Shown here: positions 1 to 9,872 of the stretch, piece by piece | Numbering within the stretch: the stretch's first letter is position 1 | How the letters are laid out: each line of letters opens with the position of its first letter | Source of the DNA: Pseudomonadota bacterium | GTDB taxonomy: Bacteria > Pseudomonadota > Alphaproteobacteria > Rhizobiales > Tepidamorphaceae | Direction of reading: 5' to 3' | Length of the DNA: 15,566 nucleotides | Assembly (NCBI GenBank): GCA_023458595.1 | Contig: JAEWYT010000158.1 | Location: 1 to 15,566 of the forward strand | Program-made: the position numbers and the translations under genes | Notes under the pieces: generated by a model | What the model saw: only the letters and a program-made list of their open reading frames with translations | Database searches by the model: none | What the model was told of the DNA's origin: nothing

Positions 1-3
1 CGC

Positions 4-41
4 CCGGCCCCCGACGCAGCGGGGGGACCCGACGGGGCCGG
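4..41 (-). terminator. Possible hairpin terminator after the SLC13/ArsB-like transporter gene
   Basis: An 8-bp perfect inverted repeat (CCGGCCCC at 4-11 and GGGGCCGG at 34-41) lies 15 bases beyond the stop codon of the minus-strand transporter gene. A second, nested pairing of five C (8-12) with five G (21-25) is also possible. Any U-run would fall at or beyond the window edge, so intrinsic termination cannot be confirmed. It could equally be a GC-rich palindromic repeat. Confidence 0.35.
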
Positions 42-55
42 CCGGCTTTCTCGTG

Positions 56-1288
56 TCAGAGCAGCGCGATCCAGGCGGCGGCGAGGCCGAGGCACAGGAC
101 GGTCGTCGCCGCCCCCGCGCGGGTGAACTCGGAAAACGGGATCCTGATCCCGTGCTGGCCGGCCGCCTGCACGACGATGATGCCGGCGAGGCTGCCGAAC
201 ACGACGAAGTTCGAGGAAAAGCCCGAGCCGAGCGCCATCGCCGCGCCCAGCGCCTCCGGGTTCGTCGGATGGACGTAGGGCATCACCAGCATCACCGCCG
301 GGTTGTTGCCGACGAGGTCGCTGATCGCGGCGAGCGTCAGGAACATGGTGAGCGGCGCGTTCAGGTCGAAGCCGGCCGCGGCCAGGTCCTCGATGAGGTC
401 GGCGGGAAGGCCCGTCTTCGCCAGAGCCGCGTTGATGACGAAGAGCGCGAACAGGAGCAGCAGCAGGTCGCCGTCGACATGCTTCATGAAGTCCTTCGAT
501 TCGATGCGCCGGTTGAGGAGCAGGATGCCGGCGGCGGTCAGCGCGACGATCGCGTGCGGCCAGCCGGTGAACATGAAGGCGGCGACCAGCGCGAGGGTGA
601 CGAGGCCGGCCTTCGCGGTCTCGAGCTTGTCGAAGGCGACGGCGCCGGGCGCGGCCGGGGCGGCCGGGGCGGCGGCCCGCCCCTCGAGCTGCCAGCGGCC
701 GCGATAGAGGAACGAGATCACCGCCCAGACGATCGGCATCGTAAGCAGCGAGGGGGCGAGCGCGATCTTCAGGAAGGCCGGGAAGGAAAGGTGCAGGCCG
801 CCCGCGATGATCATGTTCTGCGGGCTGCCGATCAGCGTGCCCGACGAGACGGTGTTGGCGGCGAAGCAGAAGCCGAGCAGGAACGGCACCGGGTTCAGGC
901 CGCGCGACAGGGTGATCTGCACGAGCAGCGGCGTCATCGCGACGGCGACGACGTCGTTGGTCAGTACCGACGACAGGCCGCCGGAGACGGCGATGAACAC
1001 GGCGAGCAGCGCCCTCGGCCCGACCTTGAGGCTCGCCATGCGCACGGCCGCCCAGTCGTAGAAGCCCGACACCACGAAGGCCGAGGAGACGACCATCAGG
1101 CCGAACAGCAGAGCCACCGTCTGGAAGTCGACGGAGTCCCAGGCTTCCTTCAGGCCGATCCGGTCGGTCGCGATCAGCGCGATCGTGCCGAGCACCGCCG
1201 CGCCGGTGCGGTCGACACGGAAGAACGGCACCTGGCCCATGGCGATCGCCAGGTAGGTCAGGAGGAAGATGAGGACGGTCAGGTCCAT
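56..1288 (-). CDS. SLC13 / ArsB-NhaD (ion transporter superfamily) membrane permease
   Basis: A 410-residue polytopic inner-membrane protein with about 10-12 hydrophobic segments arranged as two similar halves, the usual size for the ArsB/CitT/NhaD superfamily of secondary anion or Na+/H+ transporters. The first half carries a re-entrant-type signature, SSVLTNDVVAVAMTPL, followed by NTVSSGTLIGSPQN. The second half carries the matching SDLVGNNPAVMLVMPY and GSGFSSNFVVFGSLAG segments. A hydrophilic alanine/proline-rich linker (AAAPAAPAAPG) separates the halves. The substrate cannot be read from sequence: arsenite, dicarboxylate, sulfate and sodium are all family possibilities, and no arsR or arsC is adjacent. 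No Shine-Dalgarno is visible before the ATG (upstream reads GATCGACCCCC), so the start rests on reading frame and the N-terminal hydrophobic segment. It lies 204 bases downstream of the polyphosphate kinase gene, separated by a palindromic repeat. Confidence 0.8.
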   Translation of the reverse strand: MDLTVLIFLLTYLAIAMGQVPFFRVDRTGAAVLGTIALIATDRIGLKEAWDSVDFQTVALLFGLMVVSSAFVVSGFYDWAAVRMASLKVGPRALLAVFIAVSGGLSSVLTNDVVAVAMTPLLVQITLSRGLNPVPFLLGFCFAANTVSSGTLIGSPQNMIIAGGLHLSFPAFLKIALAPSLLTMPIVWAVISFLYRGRWQLEGRAAAPAAPAAPGAVAFDKLETAKAGLVTLALVAAFMFTGWPHAIVALTAAGILLLNRRIESKDFMKHVDGDLLLLLFALFVINAALAKTGLPADLIEDLAAAGFDLNAPLTMFLTLAAISDLVGNNPAVMLVMPYVHPTNPEALGAAMALGSGFSSNFVVFGSLAGIIVVQAAGQHGIRIPFSEFTRAGAATTVLCLGLAAAWIALL

Positions 1289-1340
1289 GGGGGTCGATCT
1301 GGTGTGAACGCGGCTATGCGAGGGTGTGGCATCTGCGGAG

Positions 1341-1450
1341 AGAGCCGCATGGGCCCCGGGTCAGGCCCGGGACACACGGCTTCTGTTCGGAGCACGGCGT
1401 CGCCACCCGAACAGCCTTGTGCCCCGGACTTGATCCGGGGCCCACAAGCC
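1341..1450. repeat. GC-rich palindromic intergenic repeat (alphaproteobacterial type)
   Basis: The 204-base gap between the kinase and transporter genes is filled by a nested palindrome. A perfect 7-bp hairpin, CCCCGGA-CTTGA-TCCGGGG, lies at 1422-1440. A diverged inverted copy lies at about 1353-1371 (CCCCGGGTCAGGCCCGGG). Between them, CTGTTCGG (1383-1390) pairs exactly with CCGAACAG (1407-1414). The two flanking hairpins are therefore inverted copies of one unit around a central stem. Repeats of this sequence style (GCCCCGGACTTGATCCGGGGCCC) are common between genes in alphaproteobacteria, which is general knowledge rather than a search result. The transcript could fold strongly and may act as a terminator or mRNA-stability element between PPK2 and the transporter. 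Confidence 0.7.
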
Positions 1451-1492
1451 GCAGGCGAGGCGGTCGTGAACCGGCTCGACCGGCGCCCCCGA

Positions 1493-2335
1493 TCACCCCT
1501 TTTTCTCCTCGGCGACCGCGGCATGGTACTTCTTGCGGATCTCGGCGATGTCGACGTCCGGCGCCGGCGGCCGGATGTTCAGGCCCTCCATCGTCTCGGC
1601 GATGATCTTCGCCACGGCGAGGTTGCGGAACCACTTCTTGTTCGAGGGGATGACGAACCAGGGCGCGTCCTCGGTCGAGCACTTCGACAGCATGTCCTCG
1701 TAGGCCTCGATGTACTGGTCCCAGTATTCCCGCTCGGTGTAGTCGGAGCCGGAGATCTTCCACTGCCGCTCCGGGTCCTCGAGCCGCTTGCGGAAGCGGT
1801 CGAGCTGCTCGTCCTTGGAGATGTAGAGGAAGAACTTCAGGATCGTCGTGTTGTTCTCGGCGAGCACGTGCTCGAAGGCGTTGATCTGGTCGTAGCGCTT
1901 CTTCCAGATGTCCTTCGGAACCAGGTCGTGGACGCGCACGATCAGCACGTCCTCGTAGTGCGAGCGGTTGAACACGGCGACCTGGCCGCGGCCCGGCGTC
2001 TTCTGGTGGATGCGCCACAGGAAGTCGTGGGCGAGCTCCACGGCGGAGGGCTGCTTGAAGCTCGACACGGCGCAGCCCTGCGGGTTCATCGCGGTGATGA
2101 CGTTCCAGCAGACGCCGTCCTTGCCGGCCGCGTCGATGCCCTGCAGGACGATCAGCAGCGCGTGCTTCTTCTCCGCGTAGAGCTTCTCCTGGAGCCTGTC
2201 GATCGTGTCGAGCGCCGCCTCGAATTCGGGCACGGCCGAATTCTTGTCCTCGTGCTCGCCGTGGAAGGCCGGATCGATGTCGGCGAGCCTGGCGCGCTTG
2301 CCGGGCTTCACGATCAGGCTGTCGCGAAAGTTCAT
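1493..2335 (-). CDS. PPK2-family polyphosphate:nucleotide phosphotransferase
   Basis: A cytosolic enzyme of 280 residues that moves phosphate between polyphosphate and nucleotides (AMP/ADP to ADP/ATP, or the reverse). The P-loop kinase fold is shown by a Walker A-type motif, GIDAAGKDG (residues 66-74), and a Walker B-type segment, FNRSHYEDV (122-130). A basic lid region, YISKDEQLDRFRKRLEDPERQWKIS (about 170-194), and the conserved REYWDQYIEAYEDML block (201-215) follow, with APWFVIPSNKKWFRN near the C-terminus. The length is normal for single-domain PPK2 proteins. The EYWDQY-type block resembles the PPK2 subgroup often called class III, which can phosphorylate AMP and ADP, but the class is not certain. 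The start lies 7 bases after the stop of the H+-ATPase gene, so the two are very likely co-transcribed and perhaps functionally linked through ATP supply. Confidence 0.9.
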   Translation of the reverse strand: MNFRDSLIVKPGKRARLADIDPAFHGEHEDKNSAVPEFEAALDTIDRLQEKLYAEKKHALLIVLQGIDAAGKDGVCWNVITAMNPQGCAVSSFKQPSAVELAHDFLWRIHQKTPGRGQVAVFNRSHYEDVLIVRVHDLVPKDIWKKRYDQINAFEHVLAENNTTILKFFLYISKDEQLDRFRKRLEDPERQWKISGSDYTEREYWDQYIEAYEDMLSKCSTEDAPWFVIPSNKKWFRNLAVAKIIAETMEGLNIRPPAPDVDIAEIRKKYHAAVAEEKKG

Positions 2336-2342
2336 GGTGTCG

Positions 2343-4937
<2,595 letters not shown>

Positions 4938-5081
4938 CGGTATCTCCCGGCGGACGGGCGCTGCGGAACAACGCACTTGCCGCCGGACAGATAAGGCCGG
5001 AAAGCCTAAGGAATCGCTGCCAGGAAACGCGTCTGGCGCGACATTCGTCCGGCCGGCGGCGGTACGATCCAGGCTGCGATC
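4938..5081. other. Intergenic gap between homospermidine synthase and H+-ATPase genes
   Basis: This 144-base gap lies between two minus-strand genes. It should contain the end of the homospermidine synthase transcript and the promoter of the ATPase operon. The ATPase ribosome-binding site GGGAG lies at about 4944-4948. A weak 5-bp inverted repeat (CCAGG-type, about 5019-5036) is present. I could not identify a convincing -35/-10 pair or U-tailed hairpin. Confidence 0.5.
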
Positions 5082-6503
5082 TTACGCCCCGGCACGGAAG
5101 TTGGCGAACTGCCAGGGATCCTTCGGTTCGGGCGGCGCGTCGATGAACGGGCGCTGGTCGACAGGCGTCCAGTCCGTCCGCTCGCAGACCACGCGGCCGA
5201 GATAGGGCCGCGCCGCCTCCAGCACGAAGTCGTAGGGAAGATCCTCGGGCTCGCGGAAGCCGGCGTTCGGGTTCTCGATCGCCCACAGCGACGCGGCGAC
5301 CATGCCGGCGGCGACCTGCAGGGCGGTCGGATTGGAATGGGGCACGATGCGGCGCGCCTCGTGGATGTCGAGCTGCGAGCCGTACCACAGCCCGTTCAGG
5401 CCGTGGCCGAGCAGCAGCACGCCGAGCTCGTCCTGCCCGTCGATCACGTCGCGCTTGATGACGCGCTCCTCCTCGGGCTCCCTCCAGCCGCTCATCATCG
5501 TCTCGTGCAGGCTGGCGAAGGCGCCGTCGCAGGGGAGATAGACGAAGGCGACCGTCGGCCGGTAGGCGGGCTTGCCGTTCGCCTCGAGGGTCAGATAGTC
5601 GCTGAGCGTGACGTTCTCGCTGTGGGGCAGGGCGAGCCCCAGAATCTGGCCCGAGGTCGGCACCCAGGAATACATCTGGAAGCAGGCGGCCGGCTGGTCG
5701 ATGTAGATCGTGTTGCGGGGCCCCCGCTCGTGCTCGAGCGCATCGTCGGGCAGCTTTCGCTCATGCGTGCCCCAGCCGAGCTCTACCGGCATCATCGCCT
5801 CCTCGACGAAGCCGGGTATGCTCCAGGTATTGACGAACTCGCCCGGCATCTTCGGCTTGGCCGAGACCTGGGTGTCGCGTTCGGAGATGTGGATGACCTT
5901 GGTGCCGGTGCGCTGCGCGAGCCGGGCCCAGTCGCGCCGCGAGGACGGCGCGGCGAAATCGAGCTGCATGCCGCGCGCCACCGCGATCAGCGCCGCCTTG
6001 GCGAAATGGCTGACGAGACCGGGATTGGCGCCGTGGGTGACGATCGCGGTCGGACCGTCGTCGCGCCAGTGCCTTTCGGCGTGCAGGCGGGCGCGCTGGT
6101 GCAGGGCGTATTCCGTTCGGTCGCCCGCGGAAAGCCCGGCGTCCTCGACGAACCCTTCCCAGGGCTCCAGCGCCGTGTCGACATAGGCCACGCCGTGATC
6201 CTGGCACCAGTCGGCGACGGCGAGCGAATCCACGCCCATCGTCAGGTTGAGGAGAAGATCGCCGCCGCCCGCGACTTCGGCGAGCACGTCGACGAAATTG
6301 TCGCGGTCTATCGGGCGGTTGAGGTAGCGGAGGCCGGCGTCGCGGTACGGCGAGAGCGCGCCGGGCGGATCGGTCCGATCGACGACGGTGAACCGGGAGG
6401 CCGTGCTTTCGAGCCGGTCGATCAGCAGCGGCAGGATGCACTGCCCGATCGTTCCGTAGCCGAGAATTACGATATTGCCATTCAGCGTTGCGGCGCGGGT
6501 CAT
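5082..6503 (-). CDS. hss: Homospermidine synthase
   Basis: An NAD+-dependent cytosolic enzyme of 473 residues that makes the polyamine sym-homospermidine from putrescine (two putrescines, or putrescine plus spermidine as donor). The N-terminus holds a Rossmann nucleotide-binding motif, VILGYGTIGQ (12-21), after a short leader. The family block THGANPGLVSHFAK (156-169) is complete, as are EPWEGFVEDAG (113-123), WGTHERKLP and the late PHSNPTALQVAAGM segment. Length matches the characterised alphaproteobacterial enzyme class. The ATG at 6503 has GGAG close upstream (6507-6510) with only a three-base spacer, which is tight but has no better alternative. It is transcribed away from the nucleoside operon and seems to be a single-gene unit. 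Homospermidine is the main long polyamine of many alphaproteobacteria, consistent with the host assignment. Confidence 0.93.
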   Translation of the reverse strand: MTRAATLNGNIVILGYGTIGQCILPLLIDRLESTASRFTVVDRTDPPGALSPYRDAGLRYLNRPIDRDNFVDVLAEVAGGGDLLLNLTMGVDSLAVADWCQDHGVAYVDTALEPWEGFVEDAGLSAGDRTEYALHQRARLHAERHWRDDGPTAIVTHGANPGLVSHFAKAALIAVARGMQLDFAAPSSRRDWARLAQRTGTKVIHISERDTQVSAKPKMPGEFVNTWSIPGFVEEAMMPVELGWGTHERKLPDDALEHERGPRNTIYIDQPAACFQMYSWVPTSGQILGLALPHSENVTLSDYLTLEANGKPAYRPTVAFVYLPCDGAFASLHETMMSGWREPEEERVIKRDVIDGQDELGVLLLGHGLNGLWYGSQLDIHEARRIVPHSNPTALQVAAGMVAASLWAIENPNAGFREPEDLPYDFVLEAARPYLGRVVCERTDWTPVDQRPFIDAPPEPKDPWQFANFRAGA

Positions 6504-6698
6504 GATCTCCGGGGAGGCGGTTGGCGGACCTCCCTGTTAAGCAGGTCGCGGCGGGCAGCGCAACTTTCGGGCCGCCGGCGGGGGCGCGGGCGGGCCGCAC
6601 AAACGGGGTGCAACGGGCGTTTCGCCGTGCCAATCTCCGACCAACCGGCGGAAGCCGCGCCTGCGGGCTCGCCGGATCCGGATCAGAAGGAGGTGGAA
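6504..6698. promoter_or_regulatory. Divergent intergenic region between hss and the nucleoside operon
   Basis: The 195-base gap between divergently transcribed genes must hold both promoters. It is extremely GC-rich. GGAGG (6513-6517) and CCTCC (6529-6533) form a small inverted repeat just upstream of hss. I found no convincing -35/-10 pair, riboswitch fold or clear operator palindrome for a nucleoside regulator. Confidence 0.45.
6685..6694 (+). promoter_or_regulatory. Strong ribosome-binding site of the BMP binding-protein gene
   Basis: AGAAGGAGGT is nearly the full anti-16S complement. It sits five to six bases before the ATG at 6699 and fixes that start, although the open frame extends far upstream. 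An in-frame GTG two codons earlier overlaps the site and is unlikely to be used. Confidence 0.85.
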
Positions 6699-7694
6699 AT
6701 GCGGACCAGATTTCTCGCCGCGCTCGCCGCGGTGGCGTTCCTCGGTCAGGCTCATGCCGCCGACGTGAAGCCCGCCGTGGTCTACGACCTCGGTGGCAAG
6801 TTCGACAAATCCTTCAACGAGGCCGCCTTCGCCGGCGCCGAGCGGTTCAAGAGCGAGACCGGCATCGAGTACCGCGATTTCGAGATCCAGAACGATTCCC
6901 AGCGCGAGCAGGCGCTGCGGAACTTCGCCCGCAAGGGCAACGACCCGATCGTGGCGATCGGCTTCAGCCAGGCGCAGGCGGTCGAGAAGGTGGCCGCGGA
7001 GTTCCCCGACATCCACTTCGCCATCGTCGACATGGTGGTCGATCTGCCCAACGTGCGCTCGATCGTCTTCAAGGAGGAGGAAGGCTCCTACCTCGTCGGC
7101 ATGCTCGCCGCCATGGCCTCGAAGACCGGCAGGATCGGCTTCGTCGGCGGGATGGACATCCCGCTGATCCGCAAGTTCGCCTGCGGCTACGTGCAGGGCG
7201 CCAGGGCCGTCAATCCGGACATCCAGGTGTTCCAGAACATGACCGGGACGACGGGCGCGGCGTGGAACGATCCCGTGCGCGGCGGCGAGCTCGCCAAGTC
7301 GCAGTTCGACCAGGGCGCCGACGTCGTCTACCACGCCGCCGGCGGCACCGGCATCGGCGTGCTGCAGGCCGCCGCCGACGCCGGCAAGCTCGGCATCGGC
7401 GTCGATTCCAACCAGAACCACCTGCATCCGGGCTCCGTCCTGACCTCCATGCTGAAGCGCGTCGACAATGCCGTCTATGCGGCCTTCGACGACCTGAAGA
7501 GCGACAGCTGGACGACCGGCGTCCAGGTGCTCGGGCTCGCCGAGGACGGCGTCGGCTGGGCTCTCGACGACAACAACAAGGGCCTCGTCAGCGACGACAT
7601 GAAGATGAAGGTGGACGCGGCGACCGCCGACATCATCTCGGGCAAGACCAGGGTGCACGACTACATGTCGGACTCCAGCTGCCCGGCGTCCTGA
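6699..7694 (+). CDS. BMP-family nucleoside ABC transporter, periplasmic substrate-binding protein
   Basis: A 331-residue periplasmic protein that captures nucleosides (or a related ligand) for the ABC transporter encoded downstream. Residues 1-20 form a signal peptide ending AHA-AD, with no lipobox cysteine, so it should be a soluble periplasmic protein cleaved by signal peptidase I, unlike lipoprotein BmpA/PnrA members. The mature N-terminus has the family block VVYDLGGKFDKSFNEAAFAGAERF (about 27-50). The ligand-pocket loop GIGVDSNQN (232-240) is followed by PGSVLTSMLKRVDNAVY. The start is fixed by a near-perfect Shine-Dalgarno. It is the first gene of an operon that also holds the transporter ATPase, two permeases and three nucleoside-degrading enzymes, which supports nucleoside as substrate, but which nucleosides are bound cannot be read from the sequence. 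Confidence 0.92.
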   Translation: MRTRFLAALAAVAFLGQAHAADVKPAVVYDLGGKFDKSFNEAAFAGAERFKSETGIEYRDFEIQNDSQREQALRNFARKGNDPIVAIGFSQAQAVEKVAAEFPDIHFAIVDMVVDLPNVRSIVFKEEEGSYLVGMLAAMASKTGRIGFVGGMDIPLIRKFACGYVQGARAVNPDIQVFQNMTGTTGAAWNDPVRGGELAKSQFDQGADVVYHAAGGTGIGVLQAAADAGKLGIGVDSNQNHLHPGSVLTSMLKRVDNAVYAAFDDLKSDSWTTGVQVLGLAEDGVGWALDDNNKGLVSDDMKMKVDAATADIISGKTRVHDYMSDSSCPAS

Positions 7695-7720
7695 CGCCCG
7701 CATGCGGCCGGCCCGCTGGC

Positions 7721-8317
7721 ATGATCGATCCGGCTGAGCCGTTGCGACGGCGCCCGCTCCGCGATTCCCCCCTCCCCCCGACGGGAGCGAGGGCGGCCGG
7801 AAGCCGCTCCGGGCGCCGGCCGGGCCACGGCCCCGCGGGTCCCTCGCTCGCCTTCGGCCTGGCGCTGCTCCTGGCGGGCTGCGCCGGACCGGGAAGCAGC
7901 GGCGGCGTGAGCCCGGTGGCGGTCGACGCGCGGGCGGCCGCGGCCTCCACCAGCGCCTACCGCCGGTCCCAGGGGCTCGGCCCGGTCACAGCCGACAGCC
8001 GCCTCAACGCGCTCGCCGCCCGGCAGGCCAAGGCGATGGCGCAGCGGGGGCGGATCGGCCACGACCTGATCGGGCCGCTGGACAAGCGTCTCAAGGGCGC
8101 GGGATACGTCTGGCTCGTCGGCGTGGAGAACGTCAGCGCCGGCTACGACACCTTCGACGCCGCGCTCGCCGGCTGGAAGACCTCGCCGGGCCACCGCTCG
8201 AACCTGCTCGAGCCGCAGGCGACCGAGATCGGCGTCGGCGCCGCCCGGGCGGGCGACGCGTACGGCACATACTGGGCGATGATCCTCGCCGCGCCCGATC
8301 CGGACCGGCGGAGGTGA
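7721..8317 (+). CDS. CAP (SCP-like) domain lipoprotein
   Basis: A 198-residue predicted lipoprotein with a CAP/SCP domain (the CRISP/antigen 5/PR-1 fold). The N-terminus is unusually long and arginine-rich (about 40 residues) before a short hydrophobic stretch ending in the lipobox LAGC, with Cys54 as the predicted lipid anchor. The CAP domain covers about 75-190: an opening AYRRSQGLGPVTADSRLNALAARQA, then GHD with His114, GVENVSAG (134-141), the SPGHRSNLL signature (155-163) with Trp152 before it, and YWAMILA near the end. Bacterial CAP proteins are generally extracytoplasmic, and most have no proven activity. The ATG at 7721 has no recognisable Shine-Dalgarno; an in-frame TTG at 7742 is the only alternative seen before the lipobox. 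It lies 26 bases after the binding-protein gene and four bases before the ATPase gene, so it belongs to the operon, but its role there is unknown. Confidence 0.82.
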   Translation: MIDPAEPLRRRPLRDSPLPPTGARAAGSRSGRRPGHGPAGPSLAFGLALLLAGCAGPGSSGGVSPVAVDARAAAASTSAYRRSQGLGPVTADSRLNALAARQAKAMAQRGRIGHDLIGPLDKRLKGAGYVWLVGVENVSAGYDTFDAALAGWKTSPGHRSNLLEPQATEIGVGAARAGDAYGTYWAMILAAPDPDRRR

Positions 8318-8321
8318 CGGC

Positions 8322-9857
8322 ATGGCCGGCCCGCCGCCCGCGATCGGACTGATCGGCATCGACAAGCGCTTCGGCGCGGTCCACGCCAACAGGGACATCC
8401 GCCTGGAGGTCGGCAAGGGCACGATCCACGGCATCGTCGGCGAGAACGGCGCCGGCAAGTCGACGCTGATGTCGATCCTCTACGGCTTCTACCAGGCCGA
8501 CGCGGGCGAGATCCGCGTCGACGGCGCGCGCGTGGACATCAGGTCGCCTGACGATGCGATCGACGCCGGCATCGGCATGGTGTTCCAGCATTTCATGCTG
8601 GTCGAGCCGTTCACGGTGCTCGAGAACGTCATGCTCGGGGCGGAGGGCGGCGTCCTGCTCGGCCGCGGCGCCGCGAAGGCGCGCGCCGAGCTGAAGCGGC
8701 TCGAGCGCGACTATGCGCTGGACGTCGACCCGGACGCGGTCGTCGGCGATCTCGCCGTCGGCCTGCAGCAGCGCGTCGAGATCCTCAAGAGCCTCTACCG
8801 CGGCGCCGAGACGCTGATCCTCGACGAGCCGACCGGCGTGCTGACGCCGGCCGAGGCCGACCACCTGTTCCGCATCCTCCGGCAGCTGCGCGACCAGGGC
8901 AAGACCGTCATCCTGATCACCCACAAGCTGCGCGAGATCATGGCGGTGACCGATACGGTCTCGGTCATGCGGCGCGGCGAGATGGTGGCGACGGTGAAGA
9001 CGGCGGAGACGACGCCGGAAGAGCTCGCCGAACGGATGGTCGGCCGGCGCGTGCTGCTGCGCGTCGACAAGAAGGCGGCGACGCCGGGCAATCCGATGCT
9101 GGAGGTCGGGAACGTCACGCTGCGCGACCGGCGCGGCGTCACCCTGCTCGACGACGTCTCCTTCTCGATCCGCGCCGGCGAGATCGTCGGCATCGCCGGC
9201 GTCGCCGGCAACGGCCAGTCGGAGCTGCTCGAGGTGATCTCGGGCATCCGCGGCGCGACGTCGGGAACGATGCGCGTCGACGGCGCGCCGGTCGACATCA
9301 CCGGCGATGTCGACGCCGCGCACATGCGCGGCCTCGGGCTCGCCCACGTGCCCGAGGACCGCCACCGCATGGGTCTCGTCACCGCCTTCGAGGAGAACGA
9401 GAACGCGATCCTCGGCTATCACGGCGCGGCCGCCTTTCTGAACGGCCCGTTCCTGGACCGCGACGCGATCCGCGCCCACGCCCGCGAGCGCATCGCGCAG
9501 TACGACATCCGCCCGCCCGACTGCCGGCTGAAGACCGAGAACTTCTCCGGCGGCAACCAGCAGAAGATCGTGCTCGCCCGCGAGATGGAGCGGTCGCCGA
9601 AGGTGCTGCTCGTCGGCCAGCCGACGCGCGGCGTCGACATCGGCGCGATAGAGTTCATCCACCGCCAGCTTGTCGCCATGCGCGACGCCGGCGCGGCGAT
9701 CCTGCTCGTCTCCGTCGAGCTCGACGAGATCCGCTCGCTGTCCGACCGCGTCCTCGTCATGTGCGGCGGCCGCGTCATCGGCGAGCGCGGGCCCGAGGCG
9801 AGCGAGCAGGAACTCGGCCTGATGATGATGGGCATGGACGAGGAGGCGGCGGCATGA
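8322..9857 (+). CDS. Nucleoside ABC transporter, double ATP-binding protein
   Basis: A 511-residue cytosolic ATPase with two fused ABC domains that powers the nucleoside importer. The first domain has Walker A GENGAGKST (40-48), Q-loop Gln89, a family-typical variant signature AVGLQQ (145-150), Walker B LILDEP (165-170) and switch His201. In the second domain the P-loop is degenerate (GVAGNGQSE, 293-301, lacking the GKS/T lysine), the signature FSGGNQQ (408-414) is intact, and the Walker B end reads LLVGQPTRG, with Gln where the catalytic Glu is usual. One intact and one degenerate site is normal for sugar/nucleoside ATPases of this type. GGAGGTGA (8310-8317) is a strong ribosome-binding site that contains the upstream gene's stop codon. 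The stop codon (9855-9857) lies inside the ATGAG duplicated by the IS110 insertion, so the C-terminus is unchanged. Confidence 0.95.
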   Translation: MAGPPPAIGLIGIDKRFGAVHANRDIRLEVGKGTIHGIVGENGAGKSTLMSILYGFYQADAGEIRVDGARVDIRSPDDAIDAGIGMVFQHFMLVEPFTVLENVMLGAEGGVLLGRGAAKARAELKRLERDYALDVDPDAVVGDLAVGLQQRVEILKSLYRGAETLILDEPTGVLTPAEADHLFRILRQLRDQGKTVILITHKLREIMAVTDTVSVMRRGEMVATVKTAETTPEELAERMVGRRVLLRVDKKAATPGNPMLEVGNVTLRDRRGVTLLDDVSFSIRAGEIVGIAGVAGNGQSELLEVISGIRGATSGTMRVDGAPVDITGDVDAAHMRGLGLAHVPEDRHRMGLVTAFEENENAILGYHGAAAFLNGPFLDRDAIRAHARERIAQYDIRPPDCRLKTENFSGGNQQKIVLAREMERSPKVLLVGQPTRGVDIGAIEFIHRQLVAMRDAGAAILLVSVELDEIRSLSDRVLVMCGGRVIGERGPEASEQELGLMMMGMDEEAAA

Positions 9858-9858
9858 G
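9854..9858 (+). repeat. Left copy of ATGAG direct repeat flanking the IS110 element
   Basis: ATGAG occurs here (including the ATPase stop TGA) and again at 11344-11348 (the permease start). Removing one copy plus the element restores GGCGGC-ATGAG-CGGCGAA, an ATGA stop/start overlap. IS110-family recombination leaves only a short core shared by both ends, often CT (here AG on the plus strand, 9857-9858 and 11347-11348). The other three bases, ATG, would then be chance or functional identity between target and element end. Confidence 0.8.
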
Positions 9859-9866
9859 ACTTCCTG

Positions 9867-9872
9867 TGTCAA
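9867..9872 (-). promoter_or_regulatory. Outward-facing -35 box (TTGACA) at the right end of the IS
   Basis: In transposase orientation the last 20 bases of the element contain a consensus TTGACA overlapping the transposase stop codon. In the inserted form it points into the ATPase gene. In an excised circle it would face the left end and the start of the guide RNA region. With a 17-base spacer the -10 position would read CAACCT, a weak match, so promoter strength is uncertain. Confidence 0.45.

Noticed and set aside
56..1288. Calling the transporter an arsenite pump (arsB)
   Set aside because: The fold family fits, but there is no arsenic gene nearby and the motifs are shared by several substrate groups, so a specific substrate is not supported.
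4938..4976. H+-ATPase start at the upstream ATG (4976)
   Set aside because: The extra 13 residues (MRCSAAPVRREIP) contain the internal ribosome-binding site GGGAG; the ATG at 4937 is better placed.
5337..6698. Very long plus-strand open frame running across hss into the binding-protein gene
   Set aside because: It is the antisense shadow of hss in GC-rich DNA with few stop codons; its translation is arginine/aspartate-rich and low complexity. Real coding starts at 6699 with a strong Shine-Dalgarno.
6504..6698. Riboswitch or nucleoside-repressor operator upstream of the operon
   Set aside because: I looked for a purine-aptamer-like three-way junction and for clear palindromic operators but saw only GC-rich sequence and one small GGAGG/CCTCC repeat.
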